A DNA stretch of 64,000 nt from Rhodocollybia butyracea (lineage: Eukaryota; Basidiomycota; Agaricomycetes; Agaricales; Omphalotaceae): assembly GCA_015501585.1 (NCBI GenBank), contig JADNRY010000010.1, positions 248,001-312,000 of the forward strand. Direction: 5' to 3'. Within the stretch, counting starts at the first letter, position 1, and the number at the start of each line of letters is the position of its first letter. The position numbers were made by a program, and so were the translations under genes. The notes under the pieces were generated by a model. It did no database searches and was not told the DNA's origin. It saw only the letters and a program-made list of their open reading frames with translations. This document shows positions 1 through 11,789 of the stretch, piece after piece.

Positions 1-2455
1 ATGAACGTCCTTCGCCAACGAGCTCAAGCTTTCTTCAGACCCAATGGAGACCCCGTTCTTGCACGAATAAAACGAAGAAAGGCAATGTTCTCATTAATAT
101 ATCGTCGGGTGTCAGTTCTCAGGTACATCTATCTGTTCGACTCAAGTGCCATATCCTCATATCCACTAGATTAGCACTATTTATTGCTGGATATGTCTGG
201 ATGCTCGTCATTCCCTCATCTCAACTCAACCGAGGAGTGTATTTTGACGAAAATGCTCTTCAACCAGGACAAGTGAGTATTTGCTCTGAAGTTGTAATGT
301 TCTACAGCTAGTTATATCCAGGTCAACACTTATTGGAACTGGAAAGAAGTACGCGACGCAGATGTGTTTCTAGAACAGCTCGAACGACTTCGAGACTCTA
401 ATGCCACGAGTGAGCAGTGAGATCCCAAACACTCTTCTAATCCTTTTCCGCCTGTTTCTAATGTTTGTGCAGGCGCTCGCAGTTTCTCATGAACGAATTT
501 CTGAAAATTGGTCTTTCTGCATCCACTCAGAGCTATGAATTCACCGGTATCCACAAGGTTGGTTGGTTGTTTCTGGCCCCTAGATGCTCAACGAATCATA
601 ACATAGGTCATCAACGGAACGAACGCGTATGCTATACTCTCTTCGCCTCGTGTCTCTGGAGCGGAAGCAACCGTGATATCTGCCTCTTGGCTCAGTCGGA
701 CAAACGAAGGTGATGGGACTTTGAATCTGCGAGGTGTTGCTACCGTCCTTGCGCTGTCGAAATTCGTAAAAGGCAAGTGCGTTCGTTGCTTCTTCCCTAT
801 CCTTTCTTATTCTGAATCAGGTTATTCGCTATGGGCCCGAGATATCATCTTTGTTATTAGTGACGGTTATATGGAAGGCATGCAGGCATGGTTGAGCGCG
901 TACCATGGTGCTCCTCAATCCAGTGCGTCACTCGCTTTCATCTTCACCTTTTCTTGTTTATGTTTTTGGCAGATTTATACGCTCAATCATTAGAATTGAC
1001 CTCTGGTGTAATCTGGACCGCTATCAACATCGACTATCCCGGTCATTCTCTCTCTCACCTTGGGATTTTCCATGGTACGTACTGGCCATATAGACCACAA
1101 CTCTCAAAACTTATGAACTTACGTTCTTTTCTCTCCTTCTAGAAGGACTCAACGGCCGACTCCCCAATCAAGACCTACTAAACTCTTTCCAATACATCTC
1201 TCGTCGTACTGGAGTACCAGTCGTTATCTATGACCACAAAGAAGAAGATTCTCAACTGAATTGGCTCCCCTCCAGCATGCAGAATCACCACGAGATTAAA
1301 ACCTATGCGGCCCAAGCCAGGAATCTGTGGCGTCATGTAGGATTCCAAGCATCTGGTCGGGGAAGTGGAGTTCATGGGTTGTTTCACCAGTCAGTTGTTA
1401 TATGTTCACCTTCTTACACCGAATCTGATGTATATCTATAGATATCGGATCGACGCATTCACAATGTTTGCATTGCCCGCCTCTGGACCTCACGGCTTCC
1501 ATTCACTTGGTCGGTGAGTGAAAACGATGCTAGCTGTACTTTGTATCTATCTCTAATGTCTCTGTCTACAGTATCATCGAATCAACAATGCGAACAACAA
1601 ACAACCTCCTCGAAAGACTCCATGCCTCCTTCTTTTTCTACGTCCTTACAAACTCTGATCGGTTCGTCAAGATCGGCAACTTCCTTCCTAGCGCGATTTT
1701 AATCAGCGTCGCGATGATGTTTGGGGGATTGCATGTTTGGGTTGATGCGGCCTGGGTTTGGACGAATGTCACGAAAGGAGAGATGAAGGAAGACGAAAAA
1801 AAATCGGTCGAGAATAAACGGCTTGAACCTCAGCCGACCGCGACTCCGCATACAGCTATGGTTTGGGTCAGGCGCAAACGATCAGTCCTTGACGTCTTGT
1901 TTATAATGATTGGGACACACATCTTTGGTGCTAGTACGTTCTTCGTGCTGAGTAGTCGGTGGTATAATACGGTTTCGGTAAGCTTTTGACTTCCTTGTTA
2001 GCCAATTGACCGACAACCAGATACAGTTTGGCCCGGTGGTCCTCTTTGCGGTTGCATACGCGCTACCACTGGTCTTACGGCAACTGATATCTCAGCCTCA
2101 GGACCATCTAGCTGTCTCTTCTCTTGCTCCAGCACATCTGGTTCTAAAAGCTTTCAATCTATGCCTCAGCTCCACAGTAATTTCCATCATAACAGTATTG
2201 AACTTTTCTCTTGCTGCTTGTTTGGCTGTTGCTTTAGGGATACCGTTATCTACCTCTTCTCCTTCCTCGCATAAGGTCGTCAGCCTTGTCAAATATTCCG
2301 CCTATATTGTATTAGGCTTTGGTTGGATATTGTTGGGTGAGACGACGAAGCGAGTGATATGGAATTGGGATATACTGGGAGTGTGGTTATTGCCGTTTCT
2401 GTGCATTGTTTACTTTCCGTTGATGCTACAGGCTGCACTGGTTTGTATAATATAG
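1..2455 (+). CDS. GAA1: GPI transamidase subunit Gaa1
   Basis: Subunit of the ER-membrane GPI transamidase complex, which attaches preformed GPI anchors to proteins. The spliced frame gives an N-terminal LARIKRRKA segment followed by a membrane anchor (LALFIAGYVWMLVIP), then the Gaa1 signature YFDENALQPGQV, and a luminal domain with INIDYPG, NQDLLNS and GPHGFHSLG blocks. The C-terminal third (from about 1680) is strongly hydrophobic with several membrane spans, as in the family. At least eight short introns are visible, the first at about 122-171 (gtacat...ctag). The ATG is at base 1 of the window, so an upstream exon cannot be excluded. It ends 73 bp from the convergent SAM37. The family call is secure; exact exon borders are inferred. 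Confidence 0.9.
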
Positions 2456-2528
2456 TAAAGACGCGATTTTAATTCAAAATTCAAGAATCTAGCTTGTAAA
2501 ACCTTGGACCAAGTGTTCTACGACGATC

Positions 2529-3722
2529 TCAATTACTCGGTAATGCACCGTAACTATAAGCAAGTAGACCTCCCAAAGTAAGTCCCGCAAACGCAAACCT
2601 GCAACGAGTCAACCACACATCAGATCCTTCTCCTGAGTCCCCCAAACCTAGAAACGCATCTGGCACTTCTATTCGGGCAGGCTTTATCATATTGTCACTG
2701 AGCTGGGCTCGGGCGTACAAACGATCCGCATGTGCGACGAGAGAGGAGTATGAGGTGTTGACTAGATCTTTGAGTAAAGGATCTCGGAAAGGTGGCCGTG
2801 ACAGCAGTAGGACATGAGCCGCTACAACACAGTCTAACAACGAAGGACTATAAACAAAGTTACTCAGATTCAGGGACCTAGAATGACGGAGGAAGAACGC
2901 ACTGGTGCCCATTGAGAAAATAATCCCTTTCGCCTAAAAGGCGAGAATAGAGATCAAGCGTGGTTCGAGCCTTGTCCAGTACCTTCATCTAAAGTTTAAA
3001 CAAGAGATTTAAAGACAAAAACGCACATTCGCGTACCTTTTCTCTCTCGAAAACTTGAAGAAACCTATCCCGAGGTTTAGGCTTGACTTCCGTCTCACCT
3101 TTTGAACGCTCAGAGAACGTCCGCTCTTTCTCTTGCTCAGTCTCTGGCATACTCATACTCCACAATCCAGCAGCATCCAGTCTAAGTTTGTACGAGTCTC
3201 GTATAGCGCGAGGGACGTAGTACCTTTGAGGAATGGGAAACCGATATACAATTGAGGGATGTGTGAGTTCGGTCCAGTTTGCGTGGAGAGAGTAGAACAT
3301 GTGTAGCTTGTTTTGTAGCTATTATCAGTACTCGAGTTGGCGAGTTATAGTAAGTCAAACTTACCACTAGATCTCCGAGGTTTGATTCGGCGTGAGCGAG
3401 CCAGGGCATAATCGAGGTGGAGGTGCTAACCTCATCACCAAGATATGATAGAATGGAAGAAAGAGGCGCGACAGTGTCTTTTCCATTTCTCAGGAATGGT
3501 AGCTGGCCTATGCAGAAATTTAGGGGGTTTGGTCAAATACTTTGGAACGAATTCCAGGTGATATACTTACCTACCAGAAGGTGATTTGTCCAAATTAACG
3601 CTTTCAACGAGGACAAATTGCGAAGACATTTTTAGTTGTAGGTACAGGATGAGGGCGAGCGAGATAGGTTCTGAAGAGGGAAGGCCCCATTGAGCAGGCC
3701 ATATGTAGATTTCCAGAGTCAT
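2529..3722 (-). CDS. SAM37: Metaxin/Tom37-family mitochondrial outer-membrane protein (SAM37-like)
   Basis: Predicted component of the sorting and assembly machinery that inserts beta-barrel proteins into the mitochondrial outer membrane. The start MTLEIYIWPAQWGLPS with SSEPISLALILYLQL matches the N-terminal thioredoxin/GST-like domain of Tom37/metaxins. An exon ending ...VNLDKSPSG is joined across an intron (about 3510-3572) to QLPFLRNGKDTVAPLSSIL, then to a metaxin-like C-terminal helical part (MPWLAHAESNLGDLV, LTHPSIVYRFPIPQRYYVP). A hydrophobic segment near the C-terminus (FAFAGLTLGGLLAYSYG) is a likely tail anchor. The ATG at 3722 was preferred over one 20 codons upstream because it begins at the conserved domain. 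Introns follow standard GT-AG rules. Confidence 0.82.
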
Positions 3723-4026
3723 TGGTCGGTGTCGAACTCTTAAGCGCTGAAGCGGTGACCATTGTGAAGCAACATCATTCATTCATTTTACGTAGGTAAT
3801 TAATACATCGAAAACTACTTTAACAACTCGTTGGGCCCAGCCGAGAGTCAGTAGACCTCTCATAACAATCAAAGCAAATTTGAAGCACCGGATAACTAGA
3901 TAACACGAAAGCAGACGGATAGCAGAGCAAAGCAGGAAAACAACGAGAAAACAAAGCGAAGATACGAAGAAAACGATATAACGATACATTACAGATACGG
4001 GTCCAAATATTCAATCCAACAAGGCA

Positions 4027-5289
4027 TTACTGTGAGGCATTGTATTCCGAGTCCGAGCCGTCTCTTGTGGTAGATGAGTCGGGTGAATAAAAACTTTTCG
4101 GGCCATAGTACGAAAGCGGCTGGCTGGAGGCACTTGGCGTAGGCCGCCAGCTTGCTATCCTGCGAGTATCTATTGTTGGCCTGCGCAGTGGATAAGGAGC
4201 CTAAGGTTGGTTATGGGTTAAAAGCGAGGAAAGCAAAGGGTATAACAACTTACTGCAATGTACGGCTTCTGTGGTCTCAGAGGTGGGGTAGGACTTGGTG
4301 TAGGAGGAGCTGCTCCTGCTGGAGCGCTTACAATACGACGTACAGGGACCCGTTTGGGAATGGGTGGTGTGTCTGGAACTGGGTCAGGTTCTGTAATGAT
4401 CCCTTGGGTTTGTAGAAATTCTGGTGTGACTTGGGTCAGTACCTACTAATGAAACGGCTGGTAATGTATCACCTCGAGTTCTGTATCTAAATACGAAAGA
4501 TACGTGTGTAGCGATTTTTTTAGATTTTGAAGGACTTGGATCATGACCCTTGATGGTCCAAGTGTAAGGGGACTGTTCATAAGATTTGTTGTCTTCGCCG
4601 AAACTGAAATGGAAAGAGTTGAAAACAAATTCACGGGACAACTTCAACGAGCGTACCCAGTACATATTGCACCCTGTCTCTGGCCTGCCTCACTGAGCTT
4701 TGAGACATCTTGATACAGGTTTGCGGGGCGAGAGGAGACACGATCAACCCGCTTGATTTTAAGAGTGATCATACCAGCTTCAGCTTTGGAAGACGAAGGA
4801 GTACCGACGTCTACAGAAGATAAAATCAGGAGTTACGAACAGGGATAGAGGGCAACAGGATTGGCATACTATCAGTTGCATGTTGGAATTGTTTAAAGAC
4901 AAAAGGTGCCTCAGTGTTCTTGGAAGTACGAACACCTGAACGAAACGTTGCTCCAGATCCCAGTAGAAATCGACCAGGAACAAGGACGCCATCGAGAGTA
5001 ATGAAGGAGCACGTATCGACCTTGCCACCGGAGTCTGACCAATGTATAGAGAAGGCCTGCAACGCGTTAAGATTGTTATAGCTCGCGAGGCACAGTACAA
5101 ATAATTTTAACCTTGTTAGGGATTCCTTCTATCCAACAAGAAACTTGATTTGAGTTGGAGCTAACAGCTGTAAGATATTCTTTGGCGGGTGAGCCGTCAA
5201 CAACAACCCATGCCTGCCCAATGCCACTAAGTTTCGCGATCTACAGAATACAAGGACCATCATACCGAAAAGCCGCGATGAGTGAGCAT
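4027..5289 (-). CDS. DUF7918 domain protein
   Basis: Uncharacterised family abundant in Agaricomycetes; no biochemical function is known. The first exon encodes MLTHRGFS, and an intron of about 56 nt (gtatga...gggcag) joins it to AWVVVDGSPAKEYL, which is the usual DUF7918 opening. Downstream are VSCWIEGIPNK, FSIHWSDSGG, VDTCSFITLDGVLVPGRFL, SGVRTSKNTEAPFVFKQF and ITLKIKRVDRV, all in family order, followed by SKKIATHVSFVFRYRTRG. The C-terminal part is low-complexity (Pro, Ser, Thr) and ends ...DGSDSEYNASQ. Some four or five introns interrupt the gene. It is divergently placed relative to the AP endonuclease gene, with about 540 bp between the starts. Family assignment is by pattern recognition of these blocks. 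Confidence 0.78.
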
Positions 5290-5430
5290 TTCGTTAGGTC
5301 ATCAACAAAGTCGTAAGGATTTGGGGTAGCAAAGGAGCGTCCCCTGGTGGAACGTCGAAGAGAGAGCGACGCAAGTGAATAATCTCAGGTTTCGCGTAGT
5401 GGTAGCGCAAGAGAGAAAGTTGAAGGTCAA

Positions 5431-5460
5431 CCACGTGGGGTCTGATCGTCTAATTAGACG
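5431..5460. promoter_or_regulatory. E-box and 14-bp palindrome in a divergent promoter
   Basis: The intergenic region between the DUF7918 gene and the AP endonuclease holds the perfect palindrome ccacgtgg (5431-5438, core CACGTG) and, nine bases on, the perfect 14-bp palindrome cgtctaattagacg (5447-5460). CACGTG is the site of bHLH regulators such as Cbf1/Pho4 relatives in fungi. A regulatory role here is inferred from position and symmetry only. Confidence 0.4.
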
Positions 5461-5830
5461 CCGTCTTTTAGAATACACGCTACGAGGGCGGGAAGAAAGT
5501 AAGGAAAGTAAGCAACAAAAGAGTTCGGTTTAATATCATCTGCGAAGCGCGGCTGCATGCTCTGCTCTGACTTGGAAGCCACATGGGGTCAACCATTAAT
5601 CCATAGCTTGTCCATAGCCCGAAGTTGCTTGAGAAGCTCCTTATCTTTGGGGCGCATATCCATCGGCGGTGAACACAAAACGGTTCAGAACAATCCTATG
5701 TCTCCTTCTGAGTGGAATCATGAGCTGCTTCTTTAGATATTATTCAACCACTGATTTTGAGCATCAAGATCTTTGACATGAGTCAACCACAAGGGTCAGC
5801 GCTAACCTTAGCGCGCAAACGACGCGTCGC

Positions 5831-7356
5831 ATGTTGCGATTCGCCTTTCATCCGGTTCCCCATCTTCGTCCAGTTTTCTTTGCTGGTCCGAAACACGTTT
5901 ATACCATGCCACCCAAACGCACGAACTCATCAAAGCGGAAACTCGTATCTGATTCTGAAGATGACAATACTAATGCAGCAGCCGCGTCTTCGTCGTCAAA
6001 CAAAAAAGCCAAAGTCTCTCCTTCAAATACCAGCGAAAACCTGCTGTCTAGTAATGGTCAACCGACTAATAAGGTGCTTCCGGTAAACATCTCGTTTCCT
6101 GCGCGAATCCCAGGAACTATTCGAATGGCCACTTTCAATGTCTGTGGTCTAGCCGCAAGTCAGAAGAAGGTATGTTGCCTGTATATGACGCGAAGGTAAA
6201 CATGCTGATATCTACACGAAAGGGGTTCAGTTCTTATGTCGGTACGCGACTATGCTTTGTTTGATGCCCCGTGTTGATAAGATTTATCTAGCCGCAGAAG
6301 ATCCTGACATTCTAGTGCTTACTGAGACCAAGGTGCGCGTTGAAGGACGTTTGACTTGGGCCTTTAGCTCAAAGTTTTCGAGGTCAACAACGAACCCGTG
6401 GATCTTGCACTAAAGAACAGATTTCCACACTGTTACTGGTCAATAGCGGAGAAGAAGGGCTACTGTGAGTAGCCTGACCGTTATTAAGTTTCCCGATTGA
6501 TTGTCACCGGTTTCTTTTATTTAGCTGGAACCGCCATTCTTTCAAAGCACAAGGCTTTGTCCGTAGATCGGACTCTGCCTGGACATCCAAACCCTTCTTT
6601 AGTGAAAGGACGCATTGTTACTCTCGAGTTTGAGAATCATTATGTCATAGGCACGTATGTACCCAATGCTGGGACTGAGCTCAAGGTTTGTCTAGTTGCA
6701 TATATCTATGAATTGAATAAAGTGGCTGAACTGGTTTTTGAAGACTCTCAGCGACAAAAACGAATGGAACGTTCACTTTACCAAGTACATACGTGATCTT
6801 GACAAACTCAAACCTGTAATTTGGACTGGAGATCTGAATGTTGCACCAACTGAAATAGGTGAGGGCGGTCTAGAAATTTGGACCCACGCTGGATTAGCTC
6901 GTCTCTTTTTCTTAGACCTTTCCAACGCAAAGAAGAATTGGAATAAGACACCAGGATATACAGAAGATGAAACGACAGCGTACAGAAATATACTCAATGC
7001 TGAATCTGTTGCCGACGTCCCCAAATTCGCGGACATCTGGCGCGAATTCCATCCTGAAGACAAGCACTTTACATATTTTTCGTATCGGTTCAATTGCAGA
7101 CAGAAAGGCATAGGCTGGAGGTTGGATATGTGTAACTGGTCTCTCTGCCTCCGAACTGTCTCCAGACTGACTAGCATCCATAGTTGTTCTAAGCGAGCGA
7201 ATTAGAGATCGAGTTAAGATGGTATGTTGAGTGTTTATGCCCAGGCACAACGACTTGTTAATATTTTTTTAAAACTTCCAGTGCGAAATCCGAAGCGAAA
7301 TTTACGGTGCCTCAGATCACTGTCCACTAACTATGGAAATTGAGGGTCCATTGTAA
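5831..7356 (+). CDS. APE1: AP endonuclease, exonuclease III / APE1 family
   Basis: Base-excision-repair endonuclease that cuts DNA 5' of abasic sites. The spliced protein has the EEP-fold blocks in order: ATFNVCGLAA, DILVLTETK (catalytic Glu), GYSGTAILSK, GTYVPNAGTEL, WTGDLNVAPTEID (Asp/Asn pair), GWRLDMFVLSERIRD and YGASDHCPL (Asp-His pair). It lacks the C-terminal GRF zinc finger of Apn2, so it resembles human APE1. Two in-frame ATGs exist. The one at 5831 adds 25 residues (MLRFAFHPVPHLRP...) with basic and aromatic residues and no acidic ones, like a mitochondrial presequence. The one at 5906 begins MPPKRTNSSKRK, a nuclear-type basic stretch. About five introns. The stop lies 36 bp from the convergent OTU1 stop. 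Confidence 0.9.
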
Positions 7357-7392
7357 AGATAACTAATACAATGTCCGGAGGACTTGGCGTGC

Positions 7393-8718
7393 TTAATATT
7401 CACCAAAGCGTGTATGTCCCGTCTGCTCAGCATGAGCCCTTGCTTCTTTCTCGCCTTTGAGCCCCTGCCCACATTCCTAAAGACCGTTATTTCATGAATT
7501 GTACATAAATACAGGACTTACTTCGCATTTCAAATCGAAAGTCGAAGTGTTAGTAAATGCTTTCTTGGACCGCAGGGCGTCTGCCAGCTTCTTGCCTGCA
7601 ACCAGTACGCTATCGGACGTGTCCGGCGATGTCTGTAAGAACATACGTACTTCAACTTTAGTGAACAAAGACAGAGTACGCACGATAGGAAACATAGTCT
7701 GGTGCCACTCGAAGGGTGCTTCTAGCATTGGAGCTAGCGTCGCAGCATCATAGTGAATGCCTGAGTAGATCACAATACACCTCATTCCTCCATGATCAGT
7801 AGTTGGGGTAAACTGATCTATTCTACCCGTCTCCACGTCGATAGAGCAGATCTCGGTTCTATAGTGGGCAGCTAGAATTGTAAGCTCGATAGCCCCACCC
7901 CAAGTAGAAGGTTTGAGGATCGTTTCGATGTACTTGGACGGAGGCATCCTGATTACATAGATTCAAACAAGTCAAGTCGCGATACGGAAAATCTTACCCT
8001 AAGATGGCCTCGTTGTAGGTCTCCAGATCCTTCTTAATACCGTCTGCAACAGCTTTGAAAGAATAATGAGGGCAAGATATATGGGTGATCAAGAGGACAA
8101 ACTCTGCCTCATTTTCTGGGCTTTGTTCATATCCTGTTCGAATATTAGGGCCACTGATGAAAACAGGCATGAATTATCATCTGGAACGATCTAGAGGAGC
8201 GTCAAGGACCAAATTATATTGGGAGGCAAAGCATCTGTACGCGATGAATTAGAACGCCGCCATCTGTGTCGATGTGCACTGGGGCTCCCGATGACGCAGT
8301 AGGTGGAGTAGGTGGAGGCAGAGTCGACGTTGTTCTCGCTGAAGGTCTGGAAGAAGGTGTCGGTGCAGACGGCCTCTGCTGTGAAACCACGGAGCTGGCT
8401 GGCTTTGAATGGAGTCTCGGTGCAGATTCCGCTCCTTCGCTCACAATCAGTTGATCACCGCTCTTCAAGCCAAGACTGGATAGTGGTAGTTCCGGCACAA
8501 GATCAAGGCCCCTTGGTGGATATCCGGTTTTCACTATGTGGTCAAACTGAATAGAACAACAGCTCTCGGGGAGAAGACTCACGCAATTGCCGGGACGGTA
8601 GGATTTCTGTGGCTTTTAGAATTTCTTGTTGGAGATCCTGAACAGTGAATTCACTGTTATCAAAGGGGATCTGGATGGTAGCCATGCCTTTAGGATGTCG
8701 AAGCCGTACGGGAGCCAT
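7393..8718 (-). CDS. OTU1: OTU-family deubiquitinase Otu1/YOD1
   Basis: Ubiquitin thioesterase that works with the Cdc48/p97 segregase. Order of domains: N-terminal UBX-like fold (MAPVRLRHPKGMATIQIPF ... LSSLGLKSGDQLIVSEG), a Pro/Ser-rich linker, then the OTU domain starting VLIHR and, after an intron, the catalytic VPDDNSCLFSSVALIFEQ with Asp and Cys. The second half (MPPSKYIETILKPSTWGGAIELTILAAHY) carries the conserved Trp-Gly block, and GIHYDA supplies the catalytic His region. The last exon, across an intron around 7405-7500, encodes a C2H2 zinc finger (CxxC ... HAEQTGH) ending TRFGEY, the usual Otu1 tail. The start at 8718 is 82 bp from divergent FRG1. Confidence 0.9.
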
Positions 8719-8800
8719 GGTATAAGTAGACGGAGACAACGGAAGAACACTGGCGCTTACCAATTTCCGAATCAAGTAATTGACCTTGCGCTTAACCATC

Positions 8801-9748
8801 ATGAGCGACGAAAAAATTCGCTCTACAAAACTCAAATTCAAAGGCGACAAACTGAAAAAGAAACGGAGAAGAGACGAGGGCGAAGAGGGTGGCTCCAGCA
8901 GTAAACGGCGAAAAGAAGACAACTTTGACCCCGACACTTGGGTGTTTCCCGAAAATCCCAACGAAATTCGCGGTCCAACGTTCATAGTTCATCCATCAGA
9001 CCCTTCGCCAATATCCGTGAATTTCAACTCAACAACAAACCGCATTATTCTGCATCATCTTGACAAGGAAAAGTCTGAAGATGATGATACTCCGTCCCTA
9101 CTTGAACGCACGCCAACAGACATATCACAGGTTTGGGTAACAACCAGAGTAGCTGGCTCGACAACAATAAACATACGCTCAGGGTCTGGAGAAGGCAAGT
9201 TCGTATCTTCCAATGCAGTTGGTATTGTCTCTTCCGATCGAGATGCACGGGGGCCACAGGAAGAATGGACACCAGTTATCATGCCAGACGGTATGGTTGC
9301 GCTGATGAACTCGTACGAAAAATATCTCAGTATTGATGAGGTTGCTGGAGGATCTCTGCAACTTCGAGCAGATAGTGATGAAGTCGGGTTTAGGGAAAGA
9401 TTCTGGCTTAAAATCCAGAACAAGTACAAGAAGGAGGCAAACGAGGAGGAGAAGAAGAAGAAGGAAGGCATGGCTGGACCCCCAAAGATTGATGAGGCGG
9501 AGACAAAGTCAGTGCTACCATCTAATTGGCCCAGACACTGTTTTTCTCAACTTAATTTGGCAGTCACCTTTATCAAGCATGGGGGGCAAAGCGTAGTGTA
9601 GTCTCCAACAGTGACAAGAAAGAGGTGTGTACACGCTTTTCCCCATTCTCAAGCATGGTCGTTCAACGTTTTACAGTTGAAACGCGCGCGGAAAGAAGGG
9701 CGACTTGCAGAGGCGCTTTTAGATCGACGTGCTAAACTGAAGAGGTGA
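8801..9748 (+). CDS. FRG1: FRG1-like protein
   Basis: Homologue of FRG1, a nuclear/nucleolar protein with a fascin-like beta-trefoil fold linked to RNA processing and actin bundling. The N-terminus is Lys/Arg-rich (KLKFKGDKLKKKRRR ... SSKRRKED), a nuclear signal. The trefoil follows: FIVHPSDPSPISVNF, KFVSSNAVGIVSSDRDARGPQEEW, MVALMNSYEKYLSIDEVAG and DEVGFRERFWLKIQNK. The tail is rich in Lys/Glu, and two short introns (near 9510-9560 and 9623-9676) lead to the C-terminal ...LDRRAKLKR. It is divergent from OTU1. Confidence 0.88.
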
Positions 9749-9989
9749 GTTGATTTGTAAGTCCATCATGGGGAGGAACAGCATTTTAATATGGTTATCA
9801 CAGTGATCGATTTTGCTAGCAGGAATTTTGGGAAAGTATGTATATTGTATGTAATATTCACCAGAATCGAGATTTGAGTCACCCCTGTTCACCGAAGCCG
9901 GATGTTCAACCAGGAAACATTTCCATTTCCAGCGTCCTTGATGATTCAGCTCTTTTGCTCCTCCATCATCTCCCGTTTGACTTATAACC

Positions 9990-11389
9990 ATGCCCAAAGA
10001 CGCTCTCATACACAGACCCATCCAGTTGTCAGGCAGCCGGAGGTTCAGGCTACTTGATCTTCGAATCGCCATGAAGTACACCGAATGCGAATTCGACAGA
10101 TTTCGAGTTAGTAAAACGCGCGTACTGCACTATTGAGCTAACGTCTACCCAGCGCCTTGTATGGGCCTCTGCGAAAACTCTGGAGATTAAGCCCGCCAAA
10201 AGGTATGACCAAGTTCATCCTGACGTATGGGATGGACTGCTGCATAAAGTAAGCTGCTCGTTCCTCAACATAAACTGCATGTCTTTCCTAACAATACCAT
10301 AGTGTGTAGAAGAGCAACCAAAACTGAATAGCTTTCTCCTTCATTGGCCAATAGCTGCCTACTTTGACCGTTGGAATACAGCTCGAAAGGAAGGCAGAGG
10401 CAGAGGACGTCCTCGCAAAAATCATGTTCATGAAATCCCACCTATCAGGACCCGAGTTACTCATGTATGTTGAATTTTTCTATATACCAACAACCTGAAA
10501 GCGGAAGCGCTAACTTTTGAGAAGTACATTGGAAAAAAACCTCCGCCTCAGAAATTAATCTCTTACAACAAGGAAAACTACAGGGTAAGCAATCCATATC
10601 CTTCGATGATATTTTGTTCAGCTTAGTTGTTCCCTACCAAGCCTCTATCTCAGAAGTTCAGACCTTCACTCGCACCAACTCTGCACTCCAATGATCTCCC
10701 ATATGATGATGCCGATCCCCAGCCATGCCCCATTTGCAGAAGTACCCCAGTGCTAGCGGCTCAGCATCTCCATGCCCTATTTGAGGATGACTACGAGGCA
10801 ATATCTGGACTTGGCTCGATTGGCGTGCAGACTGACCTGGAGTACAATATGCTCCTGATGCTGAACGAGCATGAACGACATGAACTTATTCGAGCGTCGT
10901 CATTGTCGCCAATCAAAAAAGTCTCTGTCAAAAACAAACTAAAAACAATGCAGGTGTGTTACTTTGCCAAGTATGTATGAGCAAGGACCTGACTCTGTCT
11001 CCAGCCTGTAGTCCATGTCAAGCCAGGCATCTCGGTATGTGGATAGTCACTGTCAAAGATGGTTGTTTTTTTTTTACTGTCTTGTATTTGCTTCTCAGGA
11101 GTGCGAAGTACGCCAGTATCTCGCGAAACTCTACCGCTGCGAACATCATCGGCAAACTGTTCTTACCCGCGTTCCGCCAGCGTTACTCAAGCTTTTCAAC
11201 CGAAAACACATCGAGAGCCTTATCCCAGTTGCAATATTACTGGGTATGAAGACTGATCATGAGTATTGTGACGTGTTTGGTTTTGATGAGGCAGGCTGGG
11301 ATGAGATCTTATCTGAGAATCAGATGTTACTTTCGCCAGTCCAGAAGGCTGTTTTGAAATCTGCATTCAAGACTGCTATGTGCGATTAA
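9990..11389 (+). CDS. Uncharacterised protein with a CxxC motif
   Basis: No family recognised. Joining exons across five or six introns gives a hydrophilic protein of roughly 330 residues. It starts MPKDALIHRPIQLSGSRRF, continues WASAKTLEIKPAKRYDQVHPDVWDGLL, then a basic stretch (GRGRGRPRKNH), a QPCPICRSTP zinc-knuckle-like pair of cysteines, an acidic region and the helical end ILLGMKTDHEYCDVFGFDEAGWDEIL ... LKSAFKTAMCD. The ATG at 9990 is the first after an in-frame TGA; a second in-frame ATG lies at 10071. GRPRK resembles an AT-hook, which hints at DNA contact, but that is only a motif-level guess. The reading-frame continuity over several good splice sites supports a real gene. Confidence 0.7.
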
Positions 11390-11789
11390 AGAAGCGACGA
11401 AGAAAGCACTTTGTATGGCACGATAAAACGCATTTTGATTCACAATTCGCACTGTAAATATTATTGTAAATTCATCTAGGTAGTACTGGTTTTTTTTTTT
11501 TTGGTAATTCATGTACATCCTTCTCGATAAATCCATTCTGAAGCTTAGTTGATACAATTTATATTCCTATGTGACCCACTTGGATACCTGAATCCGTTGG
11601 AGTAATCGTATTCGATATGCAAAGTAGGAAGCATGTATCATAGGAGGAAAGAACTATATTGATAATGGTGGGAGGGAGAGAAAGATACATGAATATGCCG
11701 AAGGGATGAAAGAATATAACGCCAAGTCGGATGGAATTGAGGGCTGGAAGAAATCCGTGCAGCATGAACGAACCGTGTTGTATAAAACA
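11390..11789. other. Intergenic, convergent
   Basis: Between the stop of the uncharacterised gene and the stop of Ran. It contains a poly-T tract (around 11490) and is AT-rich. No coding signal seen; it probably holds both 3' untranslated regions. Confidence 0.6.

Noticed and set aside
9719..10081. 120-codon minus-strand open frame.
   Set aside because: No domain, no splice partners, and it overlaps the start of the plus-strand gene at 9990.
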